DNA of 64,000 bases, from the NCBI RefSeq assembly GCF_004745805.1, contig NZ_SRLQ01000002.1:310001-374000 (forward strand). Direction: 5' to 3'. Each line of letters opens with the position of its first letter. The first letter of the stretch is position 1. The position numbers and the translations under genes are program-made. The DNA comes from Mycolicibacterium sp. CH28. Its GTDB lineage: Bacteria > Actinomycetota > Actinomycetes > Mycobacteriales > Mycobacteriaceae. The notes below the pieces were generated by a model. The model searched no databases, was not told where the DNA came from, and saw only the letters and a program-made list of their open reading frames with translations. This document shows, in pieces, positions 7,695-16,074 of the stretch.

Positions 7695-8501
7695 GTGAGC
7701 ACAACCGACGTGACACGTACCGAGACGGCGAAATGGGATCCACACCTGGTGGAGCGGACCATGAGTCTGTTACGCCCGTTCCTCAAGCTCTATCACCGCA
7801 GTGAGGTGCGGGGACTGGACTCGTTCCCACCGGGCGGGGCGCTGGTCGTGTCCAACCACTCCGGGGGCCTGTTCCCGATGGACGTACCGGTCTTCGCACT
7901 GGGGTTCTACGACCACTTCGGCTACGACCGGCCGGTCTACACCCTCAGCCACGATCTGGTTCTGACCGGCCCGACGGCCGATTTCTTCATCAAGAACGGT
8001 TTCATCCGGGCCAATCACGAGAACGCCGATGAAGCGCTGCGCTCCGGCGGCGTGGTGGTGGTCTTCCCCGGCGGCGACTACGACGTGTACCGGCCGACGT
8101 TCGCGGAGAACACGATCGACTTCGACGGCCGCACCGGCTACGTCAAAGCCGCCATCAACGCCGGGGTGCCCATCGTGCCGACGGTGGCCATCGGTGGTCA
8201 GGAAAGCCAGCTCTATCTGACCCGCGGTACCGGCCTGGCCAAGCTGCTGCGCCTGGACAAGCTGCTCCGGGCGAAGATCCTGCCGATCTCGTTCGGTTTC
8301 CCGTTCGGGCTGAGCGCCGTCGTCCCGCTGAATGTCCCGCTGCCCACCAAGATCGTCATGCAGGTGCTCGAGCCGATCGACATCACCGCACAGTTCGGTG
8401 AGGACCCCGACATCCACGCCGTGGACGCCTACGTGCGCGGCGTCATGCAACGGGCGCTGGACGATCTCGCGGCGCAGCGCCGCCTGCCGGTGATCGGCTG
8501 A
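7695..8501 (+). CDS. PlsC-like acyltransferase (Rv1428c type)
   Basis: 268-residue member of the 1-acylglycerol-phosphate / lysophospholipid acyltransferase superfamily. The acceptor-side block is VVSNHSGGLFPMD, a variant of the NHx4D motif, and the second block is VVVFPGGDYDVYRPT. There is no clear membrane span. The GTG at 7695 follows TAGGGGG by 4 nt. Its stop overlaps the next start by one base (TGATG at 8499-8503), so it is coupled to the acyl-CoA ligase. The three-gene order acyltransferase, ligase, esterase is what M. tuberculosis shows at Rv1428c-Rv1427c-Rv1426c. The acceptor is unknown. Confidence 0.85.
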   Translation: MSTTDVTRTETAKWDPHLVERTMSLLRPFLKLYHRSEVRGLDSFPPGGALVVSNHSGGLFPMDVPVFALGFYDHFGYDRPVYTLSHDLVLTGPTADFFIKNGFIRANHENADEALRSGGVVVVFPGGDYDVYRPTFAENTIDFDGRTGYVKAAINAGVPIVPTVAIGGQESQLYLTRGTGLAKLLRLDKLLRAKILPISFGFPFGLSAVVPLNVPLPTKIVMQVLEPIDITAQFGEDPDIHAVDAYVRGVMQRALDDLAAQRRLPVIG

Positions 8502-10123
8502 TGGATCTGCTGTCCCGGCTGACCGCGGTCGGCGACGCGGTCGTCACCCTGGCCAAGGCCGGTTTCCTGACCCCGATGCGGCCCGACCGGACGGTGGCGA
8601 TGGTGGCCGCCGCGCGCGCCGAAGGGCTCTCGATCGCCACCGGGTTCGCCACGGCCGCGGCCCGGCACCCGGACCGCCCCGGCCTGATCGACGAGTTGGG
8701 CACCCTGACCTGGCGTGAGCTCGACGGACGATCCCATGCGCTGGCCGCCGCGCTGCAGCAGCTACCCACGCCGCCACAAGTGGTCGGCATCATGTGCCGC
8801 AACCACCGCGGTTTCGTCGAATCGCTGATCGCGGCCACCCGCATCGGCGCCGACGTGCTGCTGCTCAACACGTCGTTCGCCGGACCGGCCCTGGCCGATG
8901 TGGTCAACCGCGAGCAAGCCGACATCGTCATCTACGACGAGGAGTTCACCGCATCGGTGGACCGGGCGCTGGCCGACCGGCCGCAGGCCGGGCGCATCCT
9001 GGCCTGGACCGACACACCCGACGACGACGTCACCGTCGAGAAGCTGATCGCCGAGCACGCCGGGCAGCGCGCCGCCAGGGCGGACCGCAGGAGCAGGCTG
9101 ATCCTGCTGACCTCCGGTACCACCGGAACGCCGAAGGGCGCCAAGCATTCCGGCGGCGGGGCGAGCAATCTCATCGCGATCCTGAGTCGCACCCCGTGGC
9201 GGGTGGGTGAGACGACCGTGGTCGTCGCGCCGATGTTCCACGCCTGGGGCTTCTCCCAGTTGGTGTTCGCCTCGGCCATGGCGTGCACGGTGGTCACCCG
9301 GCGCAAGTTCGACCCGGAGGCAACGCTGGCCCTCGTCGACCGCTACCGGGCCACCGGGCTGTGCGTGGTTCCGGTGATGTTCGACCGCATCATGGACCTG
9401 CCCGACGAGGTGCGCCACCGCTACAGCTGCCGCTCCCTGCGGTTTGCCGCCTGCTCGGGTTCCCGCATGCGGCCCGACGTGGTCACCCGGTTCATGGACG
9501 AGTTCGGCGACGTGATCTACAACAACTACAACGCCACCGAGGCCGGGATGATCGCCACCGCGACCCCGGCCGACCTGCGGGCCGCACCCGACACCGCGGG
9601 CAAGCCCGCCGTCGGCACCGAGATCCGCATCTACGACGACGAGTTCAACGGCGTGCCCACCGGGGAGGTCGGCCGCATCTTCGTCAAGAACTCCACCCAG
9701 TTCGACGGCTATACCTCCGGCACTACCAAGGACTTCCACGACGGCTTCATGTCCTCCGGCGACATCGGCCGCCTCGATGACGCGGGCCGGTTGTTCGTGG
9801 TGGGCCGCGACGACGAGATGATCGTCTCCGGGGGTGAGAACGTCTACCCGATCGAGGTGGAGAAGACGCTGACCGCACACCCGCAGGTCGCCGAGGCGGC
9901 GGTGCTCGGCGTCGACGACGAGCAGTACGGCCAGCGGCTGGTGGCGTTCGTGGTGCCCGCCGCCGGCTCGGGTGTGACGGCCGAGGATCTGAAGTCCCAT
10001 GTCCGTGAGAGCCTGGCGAACTACAAGGTGCCGCGCGAGATCACCATCCTGACCGAGCTGCCGCGCGGAAGCACTGGCAAGATCCTGCGCAATGAACTCA
10101 TCACTCGCGCGGCTGAGGGCTGA
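8501..10123 (+). CDS. Fatty-acid--CoA ligase (FadD12-like)
   Basis: 540-residue ANL-superfamily enzyme that activates a carboxylic acid as acyl-AMP and then acyl-CoA. The motifs run in order: P-loop LLTSGTTGTPKGAKHS (about residues 202-217), YNNYNATEAGM, the GDIGRLDDAGRLFVVGRDDEMI hinge region, GGENVYPIEVE, and the C-terminal catalytic lysine in PRGSTGKILRN. It is translationally coupled to the upstream acyltransferase, and the downstream esterase starts inside its last 32 bp. This suggests one polycistronic unit in which released acids are activated and re-esterified. Similarity and neighbours point to FadD12 (Rv1427c). Confidence 0.92.
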   Translation: MDLLSRLTAVGDAVVTLAKAGFLTPMRPDRTVAMVAAARAEGLSIATGFATAAARHPDRPGLIDELGTLTWRELDGRSHALAAALQQLPTPPQVVGIMCRNHRGFVESLIAATRIGADVLLLNTSFAGPALADVVNREQADIVIYDEEFTASVDRALADRPQAGRILAWTDTPDDDVTVEKLIAEHAGQRAARADRRSRLILLTSGTTGTPKGAKHSGGGASNLIAILSRTPWRVGETTVVVAPMFHAWGFSQLVFASAMACTVVTRRKFDPEATLALVDRYRATGLCVVPVMFDRIMDLPDEVRHRYSCRSLRFAACSGSRMRPDVVTRFMDEFGDVIYNNYNATEAGMIATATPADLRAAPDTAGKPAVGTEIRIYDDEFNGVPTGEVGRIFVKNSTQFDGYTSGTTKDFHDGFMSSGDIGRLDDAGRLFVVGRDDEMIVSGGENVYPIEVEKTLTAHPQVAEAAVLGVDDEQYGQRLVAFVVPAAGSGVTAEDLKSHVRESLANYKVPREITILTELPRGSTGKILRNELITRAAEG

Positions 10124-11372
10124 GCTGCGGCGCCCGCGCCCGCTGGCCCGCGCCGTCATCGAATTGGCCAATGCCGCCAACGGCTTTCGCCCGCTCGGTC
10201 GCCAGGGCTACAAGACGCTCGCGGTGTTCTGGGTCGGTTGGCCGACCTCGGAGGTGCCACTGTTCTACCTGGCCGGGTCCATGCTCGACGCCGTGCGCCG
10301 CGGTCTGCGCGGCGACTTCAAGGGGCGGCGCGGGATCGCCGCCCTGGCGCTGACCGCCCTGTCCTGGGTGATCCTCGGCGCGATCCAGCGGCGCAGTGTG
10401 ACCACACCGCGCCCGGTGCTGCGCGCCGCGCTGGTCGACGGCCTTGGTGCGGATTTCGCCGACGTGCTCGACACCCTGCCCAGCACACCGTCACCGTCGG
10501 GTCGTCCCACGGCATGGCGGACCACATGGTCGCGGCGGCGCTATGTGGAGAAGACCAACATCGTGACCTACGGCCCGCACGGCCGGGCGAACCTGGCCGA
10601 CGTATGGCGGCGCCGAGATCTGCCCCGCGACGGTAAGGCCCCGGTGCTGCTGGAGGTGCCCGGCGGCGCGTGGGCGCTCGGCTGGCGCCGGCCGCAGGCC
10701 TACCCGCTGATGAGCCACCTCGCCGACCGCGGCTGGATCTGCGTGGCGATGAACTACCGGGTCAGCCCAGCCCATACCTGGCCGGACCACATCGTCGACG
10801 TCAAACGCGCGCTGGCGTGGGTGAAGGACAACATCGCCGACTACGGCGGCGACCCGGAGTTCGTCGCCATCACCGGCGGTTCGGCCGGCGGGCACCTGGC
10901 GGCACTGGCCGCGCTGACGCCCAACGACCCCGAGTATCAGCCGGGCTTTCCCGACGCCGACACCTCGGTGGTGGCCGCGGTACCGGTGTACGGGCGCTAC
11001 GACTGGTACACCACGCACGGAAACGGCCGGCGTGAATTCATCGGCTACCTGGAGCGGCTGGTCGTCAAGCGGCAGTTCAGCCGGTTCCGCGAGATCTACA
11101 CCGCCGCCTCACCGATCCGCCGGCTGCGCCCCGACGCCCCGCCGTTCTTCGTCCTGCACGGCGAGAACGATTCGCTGATTCCCGTCGGCGAGGCCCGCGA
11201 CTTCGTCGCGCAGCTGCGGGACGTGTCCCAGGAGCCGGTCCTCTACGCCGAATTGCCCGGTGCCCAGCACGCTTTCGACATCTTCTCCTCACCCCGGGCG
11301 CACACCTCGGCCGAAGCGGTCGGGCAGTTTCTATCCTGGGTATACGCCAGCCGGATGCCCAAGGAAGACTGA
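10092..11372 (+). CDS. Alpha/beta-hydrolase esterase (LipO-like, hormone-sensitive lipase group)
   Basis: 426-residue esterase. A long N-terminal part with hydrophobic segments (about 30-60 and 85-100) may associate with the membrane. The catalytic domain has VPGGAWALGWRRP at the oxyanion site (HGG replaced by PGG), the nucleophile elbow GGSAGGHLAAL and the late GAQHAFDIFSS histidine. It is a paralogue of the lipC gene at 13775-15043. The neighbours suggest LipO (Rv1426c). The ATG at 10092 lies inside the ligase gene and has no strong ribosome site, so coupling is likely; a later start is possible. Confidence 0.85.
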   Translation: MNSSLARLRAELRRPRPLARAVIELANAANGFRPLGRQGYKTLAVFWVGWPTSEVPLFYLAGSMLDAVRRGLRGDFKGRRGIAALALTALSWVILGAIQRRSVTTPRPVLRAALVDGLGADFADVLDTLPSTPSPSGRPTAWRTTWSRRRYVEKTNIVTYGPHGRANLADVWRRRDLPRDGKAPVLLEVPGGAWALGWRRPQAYPLMSHLADRGWICVAMNYRVSPAHTWPDHIVDVKRALAWVKDNIADYGGDPEFVAITGGSAGGHLAALAALTPNDPEYQPGFPDADTSVVAAVPVYGRYDWYTTHGNGRREFIGYLERLVVKRQFSRFREIYTAASPIRRLRPDAPPFFVLHGENDSLIPVGEARDFVAQLRDVSQEPVLYAELPGAQHAFDIFSSPRAHTSAEAVGQFLSWVYASRMPKED

Positions 11373-11376
11373 ACAC

Positions 11377-12291
11377 ATGCGTAGACGTCTCCGCCAGGTA
11401 CCGGGAGTCGGCGTGCTGCGGCTGGTCCTCGGCGCCATCGTCGTGGTCATCGCCGTCGCCGCCAGCATCAGCGGGTACGCCGCGAGCAAGCAGGCCACCA
11501 CTCAGCAGAGCACCTTCGGGGATTTCGACAACCCCGACCGGATCGAGGTCAGCGCGTGGATCACCCGCGTCGACGCCTCGACGCACGCCATGTCGGTGAC
11601 CCTGCTGGACATCCATCCCTATGGGGCGCTGTCCCAGAACAACACCTCCGTGTTCGCCGCGGACGCGTCACTGCTCACCAACGCGGTCGGCAACTGGAAG
11701 ACCGCGATCAAGGGCGGCGATTCAGCACCGGACGCCGAGCAGCGGATACAGATCGATGGCGCGTTCACCAACTACCCGTTCGACCACTATCTGACCGCTC
11801 TCAACATCCACGTCGACAACGCGGACGGCACCGAGTTGCCGGTCGCCCTCACGGTGTACAACAGCGATCCGTTCTTCCAGGTCTCCCCCTCCAGCGCCCC
11901 GTCGCCGGACGGTGGCACGGTGGTGAACCTGGACATTCGCCGCAGCACACCCACCGTGATCTTCGCGGTGTTCGTCATGGTGCTGATGCTGGGCCTAGCG
12001 GCCGGCGCTGCCGTGGCCGGTTACTACGTGCTGCACTGGAAGCGCGGCCTGATCTTCCCCGCGTGTTCGATGATGGCCGCCATCCTGTTCGCGCTGATCC
12101 CGCTGCGCAATGCCGTGCCCGGCTCCCCGCCGATCGGCTCGATCATCGACTTCGGGTCGTTCTTCATCGCCGAGGCCGTCATCTCAATCTCGCTGATCGC
12201 CGGCATCCTGCTCGGCTTTCGGCATCAGTTGGCCATCGAACGCGAGGACGTGCCGGCCGACACCGAGTCGGCACCTGCGGGACGCACCTAG
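11377..12291 (+). CDS. DUF4436 membrane protein
   Basis: 304 residues. One N-terminal membrane segment (about residues 11-32) is followed by an extracytoplasmic beta-rich domain with EVSAWITRVDASTHAMSVTLLDIHPYG. Three further membrane spans lie near 195-220, 230-250 and 260-285, then a short cytoplasmic tail. This is the layout of mycobacterial DUF4436 proteins, whose function is not known. AAGGAAG lies about 9 nt before the ATG at 11377, which is 4 bp after the esterase stop, so it closes the acyltransferase operon. It overlaps the convergent wax synthase-like gene by 4 bp. Confidence 0.85.
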   Translation: MRRRLRQVPGVGVLRLVLGAIVVVIAVAASISGYAASKQATTQQSTFGDFDNPDRIEVSAWITRVDASTHAMSVTLLDIHPYGALSQNNTSVFAADASLLTNAVGNWKTAIKGGDSAPDAEQRIQIDGAFTNYPFDHYLTALNIHVDNADGTELPVALTVYNSDPFFQVSPSSAPSPDGGTVVNLDIRRSTPTVIFAVFVMVLMLGLAAGAAVAGYYVLHWKRGLIFPACSMMAAILFALIPLRNAVPGSPPIGSIIDFGSFFIAEAVISISLIAGILLGFRHQLAIEREDVPADTESAPAGRT

Positions 12292-13715
12292 CGTTCGGAC
12301 ACCTGCGCCATGGCGGTCTCCACAACCGTCAACTCGGTGGGCAACCCTGCCGCCGAACGGATCTCGACGAAGGCCTGCAGCATGGCGTCGGTGGCCTCGT
12401 GCGGATCATCGAGCGTGGCGCCGTCGGTGAGGACCGAGATGTTGAGCTGGTCGACGTAGCTCCACACGGTGATGTTCATTCCGCTGCCCGTGGTCAGCGG
12501 CCCCACCGAATAGATCTCGGTGACCAGCGCCCCACCGACGCGGCCTCGCTCCCGTGGGCCCGGCACGTTGGAGATCGGCAGGTTCAGCACCTTGTTCTGG
12601 CCGTCCTTGGTCGACAACCACTTGAACAACGCCTGAGCCGGCGCCGGCGGGAGATACGCCGACCACCGGCTGATCAGTTCGGGTCCGACGAGGTGATGAC
12701 CCTCCTTGGCCTTCACCGCGGCGTCGTGCGTCTGGCGCACCCGATCCAGCGGGTCGGCGACCTCGACGGGCAGCGCCACCATCATGCCGGTGAAGTAGTT
12801 GCCCGACATCCGGTCCGGGTCGAAGTTGAAACTGACCGGCACTGAGGCCAGCAGCGGGTGATCGGCGACGCCGTCATAGCGGAGCAACAGCGTCCGCAGT
12901 GCGCCCGCCGCGATCGCCAGCACCAGGTCGTTGATGGTCACACCGAGATGCTTGCTGGTCTGCTTGACGTCGGAGAGAGCCAATGTCGCAGTGGCGAAGC
13001 GCCTTTCGGGTGTGAGCATGTGGTTGAGGAAGGTCGGTGGCGGGGTGAACGGCATGGTCAGCTCGGGTGAGAGCTTGCGGTTGCTGCGGCGCACCCGGAC
13101 CAGGCCATCGGCGGTGTACTTCAGCACGCTGGGGAGACGGGCGATCTGTCGCAGATGGTCGACGAACGCCGACCGAACCAGCTCACCGCGGGTGGGGTCG
13201 GGGTCGGTGGTGAAATCCTGGTCGGCGTCGGGGCCGCTCTGCAGGTCCATCCCGCGGGCCATCAGGTTGCCCGACGCGATCCCGTCGGCCAGGGCGTGGT
13301 GGATCTTGCCGACCACCGCGATTCGGCCGTTGGCCAGCCCTTCGACGAAATACATCTCCCACAGCGGGCGGTCGCGATCCAGTGGGGTGCTGGCGATCTG
13401 ACCGATGGCCTCGTCGAGTTCGCGGCGACCGCCCGGTTCCGGCAGCCGCCAGGGCCGGATGTGGTAGTCGAGGTCGACATCGCAGTTCTCCCGCCACATC
13501 GGGTGGTGGAACTTGAACGGGATGTTCACCAACCGATAGCGGAACGGGTCGAGCTTGTAGAGTCGGCCCCGGATGACCTGCCGGAACTCCTCGACACCGA
13601 AGTGGCGGCCGTCGAGATCGTCCAACTTGATGACCGCCACCTTCAGGGTGTGCATGTGCACATTCGGTGCTTCGCTGTAGAGCAGCACCGCGTCCCAGCC
13701 ACTCAGTCTTTTCAC
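12288..13715 (-). CDS. Wax ester synthase / diacylglycerol acyltransferase (Rv0221 type)
   Basis: 475-residue WS/DGAT family acyltransferase. The active-site motif HHALADG is at residues 139-145, and the protein begins MKRLSGWDAVLLYSEAPN, as in Rv0221. The C-terminal NISVLTDG region of the family is also present. It transfers fatty acyl groups from acyl-CoA to alcohols or diacylglycerol; storage lipid or wax ester synthesis is the usual role. It lies next to lipC as in M. tuberculosis. The start region has AAGGG only at a distance, so the start is supported mainly by homology. The gap to lipC is 59 bp, so the genes may be co-transcribed from the monooxygenase side. Confidence 0.92.
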   Translation of the reverse strand: MKRLSGWDAVLLYSEAPNVHMHTLKVAVIKLDDLDGRHFGVEEFRQVIRGRLYKLDPFRYRLVNIPFKFHHPMWRENCDVDLDYHIRPWRLPEPGGRRELDEAIGQIASTPLDRDRPLWEMYFVEGLANGRIAVVGKIHHALADGIASGNLMARGMDLQSGPDADQDFTTDPDPTRGELVRSAFVDHLRQIARLPSVLKYTADGLVRVRRSNRKLSPELTMPFTPPPTFLNHMLTPERRFATATLALSDVKQTSKHLGVTINDLVLAIAAGALRTLLLRYDGVADHPLLASVPVSFNFDPDRMSGNYFTGMMVALPVEVADPLDRVRQTHDAAVKAKEGHHLVGPELISRWSAYLPPAPAQALFKWLSTKDGQNKVLNLPISNVPGPRERGRVGGALVTEIYSVGPLTTGSGMNITVWSYVDQLNISVLTDGATLDDPHEATDAMLQAFVEIRSAAGLPTELTVVETAMAQVSER

Positions 13716-13774
13716 CGCTGAACCCTTTTCACCCGCTGCACCTCCCTAGCCGGGACCATACAACCGGGGACCGC

Positions 13775-15043
13775 TCAGATGACCTCTTTGGCGGACATCA
13801 GGCTGCGGTCACGGTGAATCTGATTGAGGAACAGTCCGATGGCAGTGGCCACCGAACCGGTGCGGGCACCGTCGATCATGTCGAAACCATGTCCGGCACC
13901 GGGCAATTCGACGTAACTGACCGGCGAATGGGACACCGCCTGCAGCCGGTCGACGAAATCTCGGGCCTGTGCAACGGGAATCACGCTGTCGCCGGAGCCG
14001 TGGACGACCAGGAACGGTGGCGCCTCGGGATGAATGCGGGCAATCGGTGAGGCCTTGCGGAACACCTCGCTGTGGCGATGCTGCCGCTTGTTGACCACCA
14101 CCCGCTCCAGGAAGTCGACGAACCGGGCCCGCTCAGTGGTCGAGCGGTCCTCCCAGTCGTAACGTCCATAGATCCCGACGACGGCGTCCACCGAGGTGTC
14201 CGAGCCTTCCGGTAAATGCGCCTGGTACTCGGCGTCATCGATGGTCAGACCCGCCAGCGCGGCAAGGTGACCGCCGGCCGAACACCCGGCTACCGCAACA
14301 AAATTGCGGTCGCCGCCGAATCGGTCGACGTTGGCGCGGGCCCAGGCGACGGCCGCCTTGACGTCCTGGATGTGCTGCGGCCAGCGGTGGTGTGGCGCGA
14401 CGCGATAGTCGATCGACAGGCACACCCAGCCCTTGGCAGCCAAGTGCGACATCAGGGCGTAGCCCTGCAGGATGCGACTGCCGTGTACCCAGGCCCCGCC
14501 GGGCACGAACAGCAGGACCGGGGCCGGCTCGGCGGGTAGATCCTTTCGCCGCCACACGTCGAGGCGTTGGGTCGGATGATCGCCGTAGCGCACCGAGGTC
14601 CGGTGCAGATGCCGACGGTGTTCCAAGGCTTTCCACACCGGCGGCGTGCGTTCCGGCACCGGCCAGTCGATCTGCAGATCCTCGGCAGCGACCACACCAC
14701 GCAACGCCGCCTCCGACACCGCGTTGGTGCTCTCCCGATCGTTCTTGCGCACCTCACCGGAGCCGGGGTTCAACAACGACCGGGCCGCCGCGCCGACGAA
14801 ATCGGGCAGGTGGCGAGTCCCCCAGACGCTCATCGCGGTCACCGCGCCCAGCGGCTCGAGGTGGCGGCCGACGACTGGCAGTTGCGCGGAGGCGACACTC
14901 ATCGCAAGCAGGTAGTCGGCGGGACTGGCTTCCATCAGCCAGCGCGCCCGCGACCACATCGTCGGACCGGGATACCGGACATCCGGTCGTGGCGTCATCG
15001 CGCGAGCGTACCCCGCAAGCGCCGGCCCGAAGCGGTGATTCAT
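13775..15043 (-). CDS. lipC: Esterase/lipase LipC
   Basis: 422-residue alpha/beta hydrolase closely similar to LipC (Rv0220). It has the N-terminal PADYLLAMSVASAQLPVVGRH block, the oxyanion segment FVPGGAWVHGS, the nucleophile elbow AGCSAGGHLAAL and the terminal GAGHGFDMIDG histidine. The ATG at 15043 overlaps the stop of the upstream alcohol dehydrogenase (ATGA at 15040-15043), which supports this start over Met16. LipC is known as a surface-associated carboxylesterase. Here it is the last gene of a monooxygenase-dehydrogenase-esterase run, which suggests that it may also cleave the ester made by the Baeyer-Villiger enzyme. Confidence 0.9.
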   Translation of the reverse strand: MNHRFGPALAGYARAMTPRPDVRYPGPTMWSRARWLMEASPADYLLAMSVASAQLPVVGRHLEPLGAVTAMSVWGTRHLPDFVGAAARSLLNPGSGEVRKNDRESTNAVSEAALRGVVAAEDLQIDWPVPERTPPVWKALEHRRHLHRTSVRYGDHPTQRLDVWRRKDLPAEPAPVLLFVPGGAWVHGSRILQGYALMSHLAAKGWVCLSIDYRVAPHHRWPQHIQDVKAAVAWARANVDRFGGDRNFVAVAGCSAGGHLAALAGLTIDDAEYQAHLPEGSDTSVDAVVGIYGRYDWEDRSTTERARFVDFLERVVVNKRQHRHSEVFRKASPIARIHPEAPPFLVVHGSGDSVIPVAQARDFVDRLQAVSHSPVSYVELPGAGHGFDMIDGARTGSVATAIGLFLNQIHRDRSLMSAKEVI

Positions 15044-16065
15044 GGTGTGAGCAGAACTTTCACGTGCTCGCCCGAGCGGGAGGCCACCGCGGCGTAGCCC
15101 TCTGCAGCGCGGTCGAGCGGCAGCGCGGTGGTGAAGATTCCCTCGACGTCGAGTCGCCCGTTCTGCAACAACGGAATCAACTCCGGCCAGGTGCGCTGAA
15201 CCGGTGCCGTCGTCATCCGCACGGTGAGGCTGCGCAACAGCGCGGTGAGCGCGGGGAACGGATACGGGTTGAGGTTGTGCACCCCGACCACCGACACGGT
15301 GCCACCCGCGCGCACGGTGGCCAGCGAATCATCCAGGGAGGTGTCGTTGCCCACCGCGTCGATGACGGCGTCGGCCCCGATACCACCGGTGGCCTCCATG
15401 ACCGCCTGCGCCGCAGGCGCCGCGATCGGGGTGCCACCCAGCCGGGCCGCACGGTCCCGGCGTGCGGCAACCGGGTCGACGGCGAATACCCTTGCCGCAC
15501 CGAAGAACAGTGCGCTGCGCAGCGCGCACAGGCCGACCGCGCCGAGACCGACGACCACGGCCGTGCCGCCGACCGGGATGTCGGCGCGCTGGGCTGCCGC
15601 CCAGCCGGTGGCCAGGTTGTCGGTCAGCAGCAGCGCCTGTTCGGTGCTGATCCCGTCGGGCATCTTCAACAACTGGAAATCGGCGGCCGGGACGGCGAGC
15701 AGTTCGGCCTGCGCGCCGCCCAGCACCCCGGAGCCGAAGATCTGCGGACCGGACGCACACCGGATCGGGTCCTTCGTGGCGCAGCCGGCGCAGGCACCGC
15801 AGCCGGCCACCGACGAGACCAGCACCTGGTCGCCGACCTTGACCGTGTGCACATCCGCGCCGGCCTCCACCACAGTGCCGATCGCCTCGTGGCCCAGCGA
15901 CACCGGCGCGAACAGCGGGTAGTCGCCTTCGTAGAAGTGCAGGTCCGAACCGCAGATCGCGGTCGCGGTCACCTGTACCACCGCTCCCCCGGGCCCGGGC
16001 AGCACCGGGTCGGGCCAGGAGTCGACGCGCACCGTCCCCGGCGTTTCGATGAGCACCGCACGCAT
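15040..16065 (-). CDS. Zinc-dependent alcohol dehydrogenase
   Basis: 341-residue medium-chain dehydrogenase. The catalytic zinc ligands are Cys38 (AICGSDLHF) and His59-Glu60 (LGHEAIG). Structural zinc cysteines are at about 89, 92, 95 and 103. The Rossmann motif is VVVGLGAVGLCALR. It oxidises an alcohol or reduces the ketone with NAD(P). The start is 9 nt after the stop of the monooxygenase gene, and its own stop overlaps lipC, so the three are one operon. The order BVMO, ADH, esterase is the classic set for turning a secondary alcohol or ketone into an ester and then acid plus alcohol. The substrate is not known. Confidence 0.92.
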   Translation of the reverse strand: MRAVLIETPGTVRVDSWPDPVLPGPGGAVVQVTATAICGSDLHFYEGDYPLFAPVSLGHEAIGTVVEAGADVHTVKVGDQVLVSSVAGCGACAGCATKDPIRCASGPQIFGSGVLGGAQAELLAVPAADFQLLKMPDGISTEQALLLTDNLATGWAAAQRADIPVGGTAVVVGLGAVGLCALRSALFFGAARVFAVDPVAARRDRAARLGGTPIAAPAAQAVMEATGGIGADAVIDAVGNDTSLDDSLATVRAGGTVSVVGVHNLNPYPFPALTALLRSLTVRMTTAPVQRTWPELIPLLQNGRLDVEGIFTTALPLDRAAEGYAAVASRSGEHVKVLLTP

Positions 16066-16074
16066 AGCCCGCCC

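Noticed and set aside
8762..10180. 472-residue minus-strand frame opposite the acyl-CoA ligase
   Set aside because: Shadow of the ligase gene; no start site signal and no recognisable domain.
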